From: Amphiura filiformis
Lineage: Eukaryota; Echinodermata; Ophiuroidea; Amphilepidida; Amphiuridae
Assembly (NCBI RefSeq): GCF_039555335.1
Contig: NC_092642.1
Span: forward strand, 35,190,181-35,254,180
Length of the DNA: 64,000 nucleotides
Direction of reading: 5' to 3'
This document shows positions 53,248 through 64,000 of the stretch, piece after piece. A program made the translations under genes and the position numbers. The notes below the pieces were generated by a model. That model searched no databases. It was not told the DNA's origin and saw nothing but the letters and a program-made list of their open reading frames with translations. The first letter of the stretch is position 1; each line of letters opens with the position of its first letter.

Positions 53248-54651
53248 ATCAATAAAAGCACAATAGTTCAAATGGAGCAAACTGCAACTTGGATTTGCAT
53301 CTTCCCGAGTTTTAGAATAGTCCCATTTCTTGAACGATTTCCACAAATGTCTCAATCCCAAGCTAAAAGATACCCTATTATATAAGTATATTGCTTCGTT
53401 TAGGATATTCAGGTGAACATAACTGGTATCGAGATTATCAAATGATCGATTCTTGCTTTGCGAAACAACCATGTCAAGGAATGTAACCCCTTATGCTCTG
53501 AAACCCAACTATGGATCAAATTGACAAAATTTACAATTTCAAAATAACAGGAAACTTACAAAAATTATGGAATTTGGTATAAAACAGTCTCAAACTTTAA
53601 TTCCCACCATCCATATCACACATCTAAATACTACCATTATACAATTGGATACAAACACTAAAAATAAGGGGGAGCTTGATATTCCAGACAAACACATTAT
53701 AGCCATTAAGTTCTGTGGTCACTTTTCTCTAACAATTGAACATTCTCAAAAGGGGGTTCAAAGTTCAAGATAATTATTTATCACTACCGACTCAATGGAA
53801 TGCTTAGTTCTGTACATTTTAGTCCTAAATTACATTGTAAAAAGAGCGAACTGGATGGATCATTTTAAAAGAGTTCTTTGGAGAGAAGTCACAAATTACA
53901 ATTGTCCAGTGGCTAATTAATGAAATTGGCTTATTGTTATCAGGGAAAGATTTAAAATCCTGTTTTGATGATCAATAAGTACTTCAGAATTACAAAAGCC
54001 CATTCAAAAACACAAGTCAATGTCTTCCATTATTATATTGCTATAAAATATCCTCTTGGTCAGCTCATTTTGACCTGCATTGACCACAAAGTAGGGGAAA
54101 TCAATTAATCCACCTTGCTTCAAATGCTTTGGGATCAATACACCTTCATACCATGTAAAACATGCAATTTTTAAACCAATTATTACATGTATTTATGTCA
54201 GCAATGCTGAGCAAAGATGGATTTTGTATTGATTTTCCCTGTAAGCCTGGACACACAAAACTTTCCTATGACATTGTAAGTTAATAATAAAAAATATTCA
54301 CTAAGAACTACACACTGTACAAGAAAAAAAAAAGTTGCTCGCCGATCAGAAGACTTGTTGTTTCACACCGGGTGGTTCTTGTTATGCAAGTGTGAAAATC
54401 ATGTTCACTCGGTTCTACAGCATCCAGTATTGAGGAATTACGAGCATGTGCATTAAATAAACAAAGGGTGCACAATTTTCCTCTTCAGAACAAAAACCAC
54501 ATACGACTAGCTACCGGTAACACAGTCACAAAGAATTCATGAGTTTTTCGGTTATCTTGAGTTTTCTAACAAATTGCGCCTGAGTGAAATGGAGACAAAC
54601 TGGAGATCGGCTAACAGACTAAAAAAACTGAAGAAATTAGCCATGCAGCAT
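53248..54651. other. Intergenic sequence and H2A.Z 3' untranslated region
   Basis: No gene is seen. The minus-strand 3' untranslated region of H2A.Z should occupy the right part. A clear minus-strand AATAAA was not found close to the stop. Confidence 0.35.
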
Positions 54652-57600
54652 TTATGTGGCCTTCTGTGATCCCTTCTTGCCGATGAGTGACTTGTGAATA
54701 TGAGGGATGACACCTGGAGATGGAAACAAAAAAAAATAATGGAATTAGTAATCAATCAAAATGTACATAACAAAGCATGTGCTATGAAATATTAATATGC
54801 AAAAAAAAGCGTTTAAAAACAAAACCTGTGGCAAAATATAGTACATTCATGGCTTTAGAGTGACCCCATGTCTTGTGATTTTTTAATTTTTTATTTCAGT
54901 GCCAGTGTCCAAGACTATTGCTCAATTTGCTTTACATAAAAAATTTCTTTTAAAATTTACACTGGATGTTGTCATTTGTTCAAGTTATATTATGAAAACT
55001 TTGCAATAATTTCATCAAGTTATTTAGAAACATCTATAATTTTTTCATCTATAACATCAAAACAGTGTCTGTACTTCTAATAGCATTACGTGTCACAATA
55101 AAACGACTGAGAAATGAGATTAACGATGTTTGAAAGGCCATAGCATCATCGCGATATTCTTCACACATAAACTCATCTTTTAGCTATTAAATGATGTATT
55201 AACCAGCTCAATAGGTCAAGGGGTTGTGAAGTTACTGTATCTTATTGGTGACTATTCGTAAAAATGTAACACCGCCACCCTTTTTGCATGCCCACCTTAT
55301 GACATACGACCATATGGAATTAAAAGATACATCATGGCTACCATAAAATGTAATTTTGTTGAGCGACGCTCGCATTTAAGCTTATAATCTTCAATTTATT
55401 GTCGGGGAAATTTGCAAGGAATAGCATTTTTCTCAAAAAGAACTACACACTGGTAACAAAAATTACGTATATCATGGGCAAGGAATCCAACTACTTCACT
55501 GAAATTTCAGTGATTCAAGACATAAATAATGTACCGCTTGTTGTGAAGTTCTAGTGTAGTAACAACTTTTGTTACAAGTGTCTTATTATTTTTTGAGAAA
55601 AAAATAAAATAGTAGCAAATCTATCAAGGGGTGTAGTACCACCAAACAATGGCTTTTAGGCCAAGTAAAAAAATTAACCATGTATATCGTCCGGGCTGTT
55701 TAAAAATCTGGCGAGGGAGGTTATTATTTGTTATTTTTCACCATTCATTTCTGTGTAAAATTGCAACTGCAAAGCATTTGTCAACACGCAAGATCATGGA
55801 CCCCATAATATTTGTTATTTCCCCAAAGCCCTACCCCTATAATTAAAGACAGAGATAAATGCAACTTATCGCGTCCGATGTCACTGTCAATTACGATCCT
55901 TGATTGGTTTACACAGGTTAATCAGCGCGTAAAAGGAAGACCGATCTATCTGGTGCTGATCGGAGAAAAGGAATAGCAGCAAATGGCGAAAAAGTTCGTA
56001 CTTTTACAAGGCAAAAGCAGCTTTTCTAGGGATTGTGGACATGGTGCCTTCACCAAAGAAAGTTTCTTACTATAAAGCCCTAACTTTTGAGATGGTTTGC
56101 ATGTCGAAAAGGTGCAAAATCAACAATAAGGCGCCCAGTTATAAATCCGCGTTCAGCAAGTCATCATCACGACACTTGACGTCAGACGCGATAAATTGTA
56201 TTTATCTTTGTCTTTCATTATAGCTTGAATAAAGTGTTTGCAATTGATGCGTTTATAAATGATAACCAAGAACTTCTAAACATGGTTTTTTCATCAATTT
56301 TGCAAACAAAGCAAATAGGAAAAATAACTGTTTAGCAATTGCAGTAGACTTGTACACGCAAGTCAATAAAATTTCCCATTCAATGCTAAACACAGCAATC
56401 ATAACTACTCTTAGAAATGTTATCGTAAGCAATATTGTATGCAGCATGCACACAACTTAACACTTTGTAAGGTACTGAATAATTATTGCAGGCGCTATAT
56501 AATTGTTCCTTTCAACATAATGCACGTTTAAGAAAATAAACTGAATAACACATGCCTAGTAGGGACGATATAGGCCTACATGTTATTTATTTTACTTGGC
56601 CTAAACTTTACATAAAGTGCACAAAACAAGTACTTACCACCGCCAGCAATGGTTGCCTTGATCAATGAATCCAACTCTTCATCCCCCCTGATGGCCAATT
56701 GCAGATGGCGAGGTGTGATACGCTTTACTTTAAGATCTTTGCTAGCATTACCTGCCAATTCTAATACCTGGGTAGTGAGAAAAGAAACAAAAATCAAATT
56801 ATTCTCAAAATCAATTGATGGGGAAAACAGAATCCTAAAGGCCAGTTCATACCAACACATTTGCGATGCGTATATCATGTGTTGCTTTGTAGCACTGCAT
56901 CGTACTGCAAACTTCTGCCTGGCGATATCGCAATAAAGTTAAATACATTTTAACTTGGGAATGCGACGAGTTGTGGTAAAAGTAATCGATACAGGGTTCG
57001 ATTTAGAGGTGTTTTACATGCACAAATGCATGTAACTTTGGCTCTGTGCATGTAGAATTTTGTGTTATTCAGTCCATTTTGAGAGTTGTGCATGTAAATT
57101 TTATTTTCTAAATCGAACCCTGAATCTATATATCGGCATGGCAAAGCAACGTATCGCAAATGCTGTGGTATATGGTAGTATGAACGGACCTTTAGTGAGG
57201 TTCTGATTGGCCAATTGGAATCGCTGGTCAAGCTAGCAACATGTTATTGTTAACAAGTCCTTTAGCGGATTTATAGCTGACCGAGAATCCATTCTCGCAA
57301 AGATTCATCAACAAATTTGCAATCTAAATGGGTTCTTGTCAGCGATCGAATTGACGGTATCAAGATCGCAAAATGCGATGCAATTTCCAAAATGCATAGC
57401 TAAAAGTGCTATACTGCTATGCAAACATGTGTTTTGCATCTAGCACAAACTGCGATGCAAAAAATTGACTGAATTCGAACCCTGGTTCTTGTAAATATAT
57501 CAGTTTATCATGCAAAGTTATATGGAAAAATTCAACTGGGAGAATCCGAATTGGTAATTCTAATACCAAATTATTCCACCATAAACACATGTTATCCCAT

Positions 57601-60600
57601 GTCTCTCATACCCAAGGACTTCCAAGTTCAGGCATGGAAGAGATGGGATTCAAATTCATTTAAGTTTAACTTCAAATAATGAAGTCAAACTGCCATACAT
57701 GTTTTGGGCTAGGCCAAAAAAAAACAATAACAAAGATTTCTACAAGTAGGGATTTCCCAACCCGATCACGTGACCGTTGGTCGACAGCATCATCACCCGT
57801 GTTGATTACACACACAGCAAAAATGGTCAAGGACTTTTCAATACTCGTTTTTTCTTTCTTTTGCATAATTTTTATTAATGAACAAAATAATTCAATCGTT
57901 CTACATTTCAAACAAGTACATATTAAGTGTTATTTATGTGAAGTTAGAATATTATTTTTATGTATATTAAGAGAGAAATCGCGAATTTAATTCGGCCCGG
58001 TGAGATCGAATTTCGCGTAAAATTGTGTATACAAAGAAAGCGGCACCGGATTATGAATCTTAGCATAGCGGTTGCTTATGACAAGGTCATGGTCGAGGTC
58101 AAATCGCCTCTCGCCTATTGGTGCAGGGGTATAACGGAACTAGCCAATCACTAGCTGACATTCCCAGCTATCCTACAAATTTTCCCGGGACCGATTTGAC
58201 CAACTACAAGCCGATCTAGGTAAGTTTGGAATCTTTCTATTTTAATTTGAACGATAAAATATTTTTCAATTTTTCTCGGATAATTTATGCAAGTAGTTAG
58301 GTCTAATATGCATATCCATGCAAGGTTTCATGTCATGTAGGCCTCAAATAATGTAGCGAAATAGATTTTTCTACCCCTACCCAATACCGCATTAGCACGC
58401 AGAAATACTAGCACGCAGAAATCTACTGCTACCCTACACACTGCATGAGCGCTGGCCGTAGCTTGCTGTGCACTACGTTCACGGCATAATAGGGTTCCGC
58501 ACAGCGCATAAACCGCCTCACATAGCTGCGTTCAGAACAAAGTTTGCCATACTTTACGTGTATATTTAGCCTTACCAGTCAATTTGATAAATGTCCGAAC
58601 ATGTAACGACATAATGATGTAGTGATTTTGTAAAACTACCCCATATTTCTGTGATTTTAATGGTCTGAAAGTGATCGATGTTTCAATGGGTTGTGTTTGT
58701 TTCGCTCACTGTGCATGAAGCGAAAGCGCGCTGTACAGCTGTTGTTTTTGAAGCTGCGCGGTGTTGCCAGATTGCGCACCCAATTTCCGTTGTGACGTGT
58801 TTCTTCCGTTAAGCTGCTGTATAATATCACGCCCAAAATCAGGTGGACGCACCCATTTGGGCGTAATATCAGGATAATGTTAGTGTAATATTCCGAGGCC
58901 AGCGTGGACGGCGATTTAAATTAATGTCATAATGAACAAAATAATCTTTTCCTGTAAATTCTATTTCAAAACTTATTTTATCAATACTTATTTCAAATAA
59001 ATGAAGAATGTTTTAAAATCTTCTCTCTTTTTTTAATCATTGTTATTAAATATTATTTACTTATTATTATTATAATATAATTTTTTTTTTTTGGGGGTAC
59101 CTGAACTTTTTGGATGGGATCTTGATCGGCGTAACGATCTACTTTAAAAAAATTAGGTCCGCTTCTGACTTTTGCACAAAAAAATAGATAAACAAATAAA
59201 TGAATTAACTTTAATTTTGGGGTGAGGGCCTGACATTTTTGGGCAAGATTTTGTTTCGTTTATGGGTGGATGGGGTATGGAAAAAAACATAGAAAACTTC
59301 TGTAATTTTTTTTTACATTTTAATTTTTTGACATTCTCTAGGACCAACAACTTGTATGTGCCACAGTACATCCCTTTCCTAGTGCAGTTTCCAGCAGCCT
59401 CTCCATAACAGGTAAATATTTTACAAATTCTCTGTTTTCACATTTTATTATAATTTTTAGATAAAAATGGTTTCAGTAATTCAGGTAATAAAAAAAAAAA
59501 AAAAAACATAACATTGTATTTATTTTACATTCTACAGGGTCAACAACTTGTATGTGTCACAGTACATCAGTCCCTTCCTAGTGCAGTTTCCAGCAGCCTC
59601 TCCATAACAGGTAAATATTTTACAAATTCTCTGTTTTAACATTTTATTTTAATTTTTAGACAAAAATTGTTTCAGTAATTCAGGTAATGATAATAAAAAA
59701 AACAACACATAACATTGTATTTATTTTACATTCTACAGGGCCAACAACTTGTATGTGTCACAGTACATCAGTCCCTTCCTTAGTGCAGTTTCCAGCAGCC
59801 TCTCCAAAACAGTCTAAAGTTGATTGTCTAACTTGATGATGCAAGGGTGCGAATTCGGAAGCCATGATGAAAAGAATTCAGTACTTTGACCAAATATATG
59901 CAAATTAGTAGTTAATTATGCAAACTTTAAAGTGTAATATGTAACACTGGTCCTTATGAATTGAATAAATACTGTCAACACAAATCATTACAGTGCACAA
60001 GAAGTCAATCATTACTGATTCATAATCAAAATCTAACTAAACGGAGGCTAAAATGACTCGTTAATTGGAATAAATGGCTTGAATATGCAAATTAGAAGCA
60101 ATTCGCCCCCATGCAAATTTGTTTTGATATTTCAGACCTATACTTTTAACTCCCATGCTTAAAGTAATCTCCCACATGCAAAAGCTACATTTGCACATCA
60201 AATTATACAATATAATTGACGAAATGTGGCTTTTAAGCCTCGGAATACATCAAAAAATGACCAAAATTGGCCAAAAATATGCAAATTAGCGGTAAATTAT
60301 GCAAATTAAGATATGTGCACAACAGGCTTTGGCATTTGGGAAACAACTGAAGCTTACATTTGGGTATTAATTCCCTTTTATAGCTTTTTCTCCTTCAAAT
60401 TATACAATATAATTGTCGAAATGTGGCTTTTAAGCCTCGGAATACATCAAAAATTGGCCAAAAATATGCAAATTAGCGGTAAATTATGCAAATTAAGATA
60501 TGTGCACAACAGGCTTTGGCATTTGGGAAACAACTGAAGCTTACACTTGGGTATTAATTGCCTTTTATAGCTTTTTTCTCCTTCAAAATTGATTAAACAT

Positions 60601-61919
60601 ACACTTTTTCCCATCATTTACAGTGTTTTTATATGATTTAAATGGTGCCATTGCTTAAGTACATAGCCTATGGGAATGACCTTTGACCTCTGGTCTAATT
60701 AAGGCCAAAAAATATGAAAACTTTAACGAGCCGTAACTTTTGATCCCATGGGTCAATTTAAAAAAATAAAGTATCTTTGTAATCAGGAAGCCAGGCTGCA
60801 TAATCTGAGCTGTGTTTCAACTCTTATTTCAGTGTTTTTAAAATTGACTGAAAAACCCTACTACAAGTAAATGCCATGAATTGGAAACGTATAAAATAAA
60901 TCAAAATGAAAAATGTGGCTATTATTTAATTAACGTGTCGAGTGAAAACCAAATTGAGAAAAGACAAAGTCGAGAATGCATTGAAACTTGAGACATCGAG
61001 TTTGACCGCCAAGGGTACGGCGTCAACAGAAGCCGGGTTACAAATTTCGCGCCAAATCGGGTTCAAATACACACCTACATTGCCGCCAAAGAATACCCGA
61101 TATTTCCACTTTCCTATCACCCAAACAAACCAAAAAAATGTCAAAAGATAGAATAAAATATTCTTTATCACGGTGACAATTTTTAAAATTAAAATTTTGA
61201 TGGCAAAATATTTTTTCGTCGTGACCAAGCCAGGGTCACGTCAATTTTCATGAATGAAAACAATCATACAGCTGTTCGCGGTTTACTATGAAACGGTCCG
61301 TGGCATTTTGCCGATGTCCAAGCCTCACGACCTCGCAAAATTTATACAAAATTCCAATTTTTGTAGTACAGACATGACAGAGGAAAATATGACATAGTTT
61401 ACTTACCTCAGCTGTCAAATATTCAAGAATAGCAGCAGAATATACAGCGGCTGTAGCACCTACTCGACCATGGCTTGTCGTTCTGTTTTTCAAGTGCCTG
61501 TGAATACGACCGACTGGGAACTGCAAAAGACGGCACAGAAAATGCGTTAAATTTTCTTGAAAACAATAATTGTCTCCGAAAACAAGCTTCTGAATGGTGA
61601 CAAAATATTTAATACACATGGAGATGAGTTTTAACTTCGAAAAAGCAGCGTGGAAGACTGCAACAAGCGGCTATTTCTTACCTGTAATCCTGCCCTTGCA
61701 GATCGAGAAACTGCCTTCGCCTTTGCCTTTCCAGAGTCTTTACCTGCTTTACCACCTGCCTAAAATACGAGGAAAAATAAAATATCCTGTATTAATTCAC
61801 AAAATGAATGCACAATAACGTAGGATAAACATTGAAGTTTCATGTGCACTAAAAAATACAGGCGGATGGGTAGATTTTATCGTATATTTTTCTAAATAGC
61901 AACCGGTAACCCTTACCAT
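54652..61919 (-). CDS. H2AZ: Histone H2A.Z (H2A.F/Z), five exons
   Basis: Coding parts on the minus strand are 61919-61917, 61759-61682, 61520-61407, 56767-56638 and 54713-54652. Borders are GT-AG and the frame holds, giving 128 residues, the family's exact length. The first coding exon holds only the ATG. Hallmarks of H2A.Z are present: [20 protein letters not shown] (L1 region), [20 protein letters not shown], the acidic patch and docking region [18 protein letters not shown], and a [13 protein letters not shown] tail end. This replication-independent histone replaces H2A at promoters and boundaries. It is spliced, as expected for a variant and unlike core histone genes. It has no relation to the lipase genes. 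Confidence 0.97.
55418..55644. mobile_element. Decayed MITE of the 52901-53247 family
   Basis: TTTTTCTCAAAAAGAACTAC, GGGCAAGGAATCCAACTACT and ATCAAGGGGTGTAGTACC match that family with many changes. It lies in H2A.Z intron 4. Confidence 0.55.
55838..56224. mobile_element. MITE with about 45-base inverted ends
   Basis: ATAATTAAAGACAGAGATAA and CTTATCGCGTCCGATGTC at the left pair with GACGTCAGACGCGATAAATT and TTTATCTTTGTCTTTCATTAT at the right. In H2A.Z intron 4. Confidence 0.75.
56836..57195. mobile_element. Outer MITE of a nested pair
   Basis: AAAGGCCAGTTCATACCA at the left pairs with TAGTATGAACGGACCTTT at the right, and CATTTGCGATGCG with CGTATCGCAAATG. A second palindrome lies near its middle. 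Confidence 0.7.
56992..57124. mobile_element. Inner MITE of the nested pair
   Basis: CAGGGTTCGATTTAGAGG pairs with CTAAATCGAACCCTG, and TTTACATGCACAA with TTGTGCATGTAAA. Confidence 0.75.
57196..58100. other. H2A.Z intron 3 sequence
   Basis: No exon or well-defined repeat recognised. An E-box-like TCACGTGA lies near 57766. Confidence 0.35.
58140..60010 (+). ncRNA. Candidate spliced transcript with tandemly repeated exons
   Basis: CCAAT near 58144 is followed by a possible first exon ending at 58219 (GATCTAG then GTAAGT). Three copies of a unit of about 195 bases follow. Each holds a 70-73-base exon-like block (59342-59411, 59538-59610, 59739 onward) preceded by a pyrimidine tract and TCTAG or CTACAG; the first two are followed by CAG then GTAAAT. 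The third has no donor and reads on to AATAAA near 59966. The blocks have one open frame ([12 protein letters not shown]) in the first two copies, with a stop in the third. A non-coding RNA or a small duplicated-exon gene antisense within H2A.Z intron 3 is possible; expression is unknown. Confidence 0.4.
59342..59820 (+). repeat. Tandem repeat of about 195 bases, three copies
   Basis: CAACAACTTGTATGTG, CCTAGTGCAGTTTCCAGCAG and CCTCTCCATAACAGGTAAAT recur, with the spacer TTCAGTAATTCAGGTAAT and an A-run. The third copy is partial. Confidence 0.9.
60200..60590 (+). repeat. Tandem duplication of about 195 bases
   Basis: CAAATTATACAATATAATTG to TTATAGCTTTTTCTCCTTC occurs twice in a row. Within it ATATGCAAATTAGCGGTAAA and TTATGCAAATTAAGATATG recur. 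Confidence 0.85.
60591..61406. other. H2A.Z intron 3, distal part
   Basis: No exon recognised. The stretch 60935-61250 has short GC-richer segments but no family I know. Confidence 0.35.
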
Positions 61920-61949
61920 CTTTGTCTTCAGTTGTGTATTCAATAAACG

Positions 61950-62020
61950 ATAAACCGCCAAGCCAAACCGACGCTTATAACATAAATAGCGCTGGATCAC
62001 GTGATGCCTATTAGCCAATC
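61950..62020 (-). promoter_or_regulatory. H2A.Z core promoter
   Basis: Read on the minus strand: ATTGG (inverted CCAAT, 62019-62015), the E-box TCACGTGA (62004-61997), then CTATTTATG (61989-61981), a TATA-like box about 60-70 bases before the ATG. Spacing suits a start near 61950. TTTCCGGAAG (62067-62076), an ETS-type site, lies just beyond. Confidence 0.6.
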
Positions 62021-62119
62021 CTAGCGTTGGTTTTGTCTATAATGAATATTCGGAAACTATCGGTGATTTCCGGAAGAAACCCATGAAAAGATGGCAGTAC
62101 AGGAGCTCATTTCGTATGC

Positions 62120-62475
62120 ATTATTCTTTTATTTCAAAACTTCGGGCAGAAAATATTAAAGAATAGTTTAATAGATAGGGAATTAGCATAACAAATTAAG
62201 TAACCGAGCGATGCATGAAAAAGAAGAGTACAGCAGGAACATTGATTTATTTTTTCTAGTGCTATAATTTAAAAAAATATCATAGGGGGCCTAAAATTAC
62301 AAAATTTCCCAATTTTTTTCTAACAATAGGCCAGTGTAGGCCCCCTACTGTATAAATAGTAATATTATTCCATTATTTTACTATAGACCTATTATTCTAT
62401 AAATTACACATTTTCATGTGCAAAATATTTATTTTTATTGACAGCGATCGAATATCAACATTTGCACTTGCACAG
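62120..62475. other. Upstream flank of H2A.Z
   Basis: No gene with a recognisable domain. A short frame from ATG 62091 (MAVQELISYALFF) has a good start context but stops after 22 residues. Confidence 0.3.
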
Positions 62476-63130
62476 TATATCTTGTGGGACATGAGAGCAC
62501 ATCAGACATATCGAATTGTATTCTGATATCAAATAATTTTGACCTTTTGAAATTGGCGATATACCGTACACATTTTATGGCAAATTGTTAAAAATTTATA
62601 TTTTTTTAATTTTCCATATTTAAAAGTCCTCGAAGTAAAATTTATAAATCAGTGGCGGTGCCAGGGATTTTTTCCGGGGGGTAGTGCATGATGTGAAAGA
62701 GGGAAAAAGGTCTATAGGTCCATGGATAGAACTTATTAAATTTAGTGTATCGTATGTAGCTGGGAAGAAAAGCCGACGATCATTTGAAATTTTGACCTTC
62801 CGTATTAAAGATAGGCCTCACATTTTTTCACAAAAGACCTAATTTTTTTATTAGATCTTTTGGAGAAAAAAAATGTAACATGAAAAGACAACATTGTCAA
62901 AATGATCGCCGGCTTTTCCTCCCAGCTACATATACTTTTTAAAGTAAATATTTATGATGATTTATAAATTTTACTTCGAGATATCCATTTTTAATAATTT
63001 GCCATAACATTTGTATTATCGCCAATTAAAAAAAAGTCACAATTATTTGATTATTTTGATATCAGGACATTCTTCTTCTTATTCAGAATGCAATTCGGTA
63101 TGTTTGATGTGTTCTCAGGCCCCACAAAAA
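62476..63130. mobile_element. Palindromic element of about 650 bases
   Basis: The left arm has TATCTTGTGGGACATGAGAG, CACATCAGACATATCGAATTG, TTGGCGATA, TATGGCAAATT, TCGAAGTAAAATTTATAAATC. The right arm has the matching inverted blocks in reverse order ending CTCAGGCCCCACAAAA. Inner arms also pair around TAGCTGGGAAGAAAAGCC and GGCTTTTCCTCCCAGCTA. The loop holds a GTGGCGGTGCCAGG repeat start. Confidence 0.75.
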
Positions 63131-63409
63131 ATACACTATTAGTGTTGCGATTTGGTAAGCTCTGGTAGTTCACGGCATCTTGCGAATGGTAGTCAGCTTT
63201 GGCAAAAATCGCATTGCTCGTTTCATAGCGAGTGTGTGAAAGAATTCAAATATCACAGATATACTTTTGTAGGTCCTGTGGTTCTTGAGTTATGTTGTAG
63301 GAGGCTGAAACACCTGCAACACTTACCGGTAGGCCTACATAAACGTACATAAATTAAGCAAGGTTTCAAAGTATATGGTCTGTAGAGTGAACTTTTGCAA
63401 AACATCAGT

Positions 63410-63783
63410 GTTGTTTTTGGGCCCACTTCTTTTTTGTACATCCTACCAAAAAAATTCTTGGGCCAAATTTTTTTAAAATTAATTTTTAAAAACTAGATAA
63501 AAATATCTAGGAGCCGTTTTTTCATTTTTTTGAATTTCGACCAACTTCGAGAAATTTGCACCAAAAATGGTCAAAAAATGCTGAATTTTCAAAAAAATCA
63601 TAAAAAAGCCCGATTTTCGCCCAAATTTCAAATATTAAGTTGGTCAAAATTAAAAAAACAAAACAAAAAAAACGGCTCCTAGATATTTTTATCTAATTTT
63701 TAAAAATTAATAAAAAAACAAATTTTGGCCCAAGAATTTTTTTGGTATAGGATGTACGAAAAAGAAGTGGGCCAAAAAAACCC
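63410..63783. mobile_element. Palindromic element with TTTGGGCCCACTTC ends
   Basis: TTGGGCCCACTTCTTTTTTG, ATCCTACCAAAAAAATTCTT and GATAAAAATATCTAGGAGCC pair with inverted copies ending AAGAAGTGGGCCAAAA. Non-coding; probably a MITE. Confidence 0.75.
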
Positions 63784-64000
63784 AGTTTTTTGGGATTTGG
63801 GGCCAAAAATGAGCATTTTTGGTCCAAATTTGACCTCACAGATGAACTTATCAAGTCTTTGCCCCCGGGTCTTTGCCATTCTAAATATGTATACTTTTAT
63901 ATACATTACACCAACAATTTAGCAGTTATGAGGCCCGAAAGTTTCCATAATTCCAGGGTCTGGTCAGGACCAAAATGAACATAGCGCCATCAGTTTTTAT
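63784..64000. other. End of window, non-coding
   Basis: Nothing recognised in this short segment. Confidence 0.3.

Noticed and set aside
61248-61619. Whole 123-residue frame as one protein
   Set aside because: Only the middle 114 bases are an H2A.Z exon; the rest is intron on each side.

Overview
The window is animal nuclear DNA, most likely from a marine invertebrate deuterostome (echinoderm or hemichordate). That placement is an inference. It rests on spliced genes with GT-AG introns, a deuterostome-like H2A.Z, acid lipases of the LIPF/LIPA family, and a very dense load of small palindromic DNA transposons, LINEs and satellites. The species cannot be fixed from the sequence alone. Host genes occupy only a few kilobases; repeats and mobile elements fill most of the rest.

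Layout: (1) 0.48-4.42 kb is a foldback-type element. Its two arms are tandem arrays in opposite orientation, its outer ends are short inverted repeats, and a 9-base direct repeat flanks it. (2) 7.39-12.10 kb holds the last four exons of an acid lipase gene whose earlier exons lie outside the window; repeats crowd its introns. (3) 14.0-32.2 kb is a 42-base minisatellite interrupted by a whole-looking Polinton (Maverick), 14755-31744. The Polinton has long terminal inverted repeats, a chromodomain integrase, penton and major capsid proteins, an adenain-like protease, a packaging ATPase and a protein-primed family B DNA polymerase. It also carries several unfamiliar small genes, one with a PC4/SUB1-like single-strand DNA-binding domain. 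(4) 34.36-47.85 kb is a second, complete seven-exon acid lipase gene in the same orientation, a tandem paralogue. Its long introns carry a nearly full-length RTE-type LINE, a truncated CR1/L2-type LINE nested in a MITE, and many MITEs. (5) 49.3-52.0 kb is a second, different foldback structure with arms of about 1 kb. (6) 54.65-61.92 kb, minus strand, is a complete five-exon histone H2A.Z gene. Its third intron holds nested MITEs and, on the opposite strand, a run of three exon-like tandem repeats with splice signals.

How things fit together: the two lipases look like a local tandem duplication of a secreted or lysosomal acid lipase. H2A.Z is an unrelated housekeeping chromatin gene on the other strand. 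The Polinton is a self-contained set: integrase and polymerase for copying and insertion, ATPase, protease and capsid proteins for virion assembly. It has landed inside a satellite array. Several repeat families in the window (42-base minisatellite, ATCTTCTGAAGAT arrays, CTATCTACTGTAGATAG clusters) share a core near TGCTATCTWCTG and may be related.
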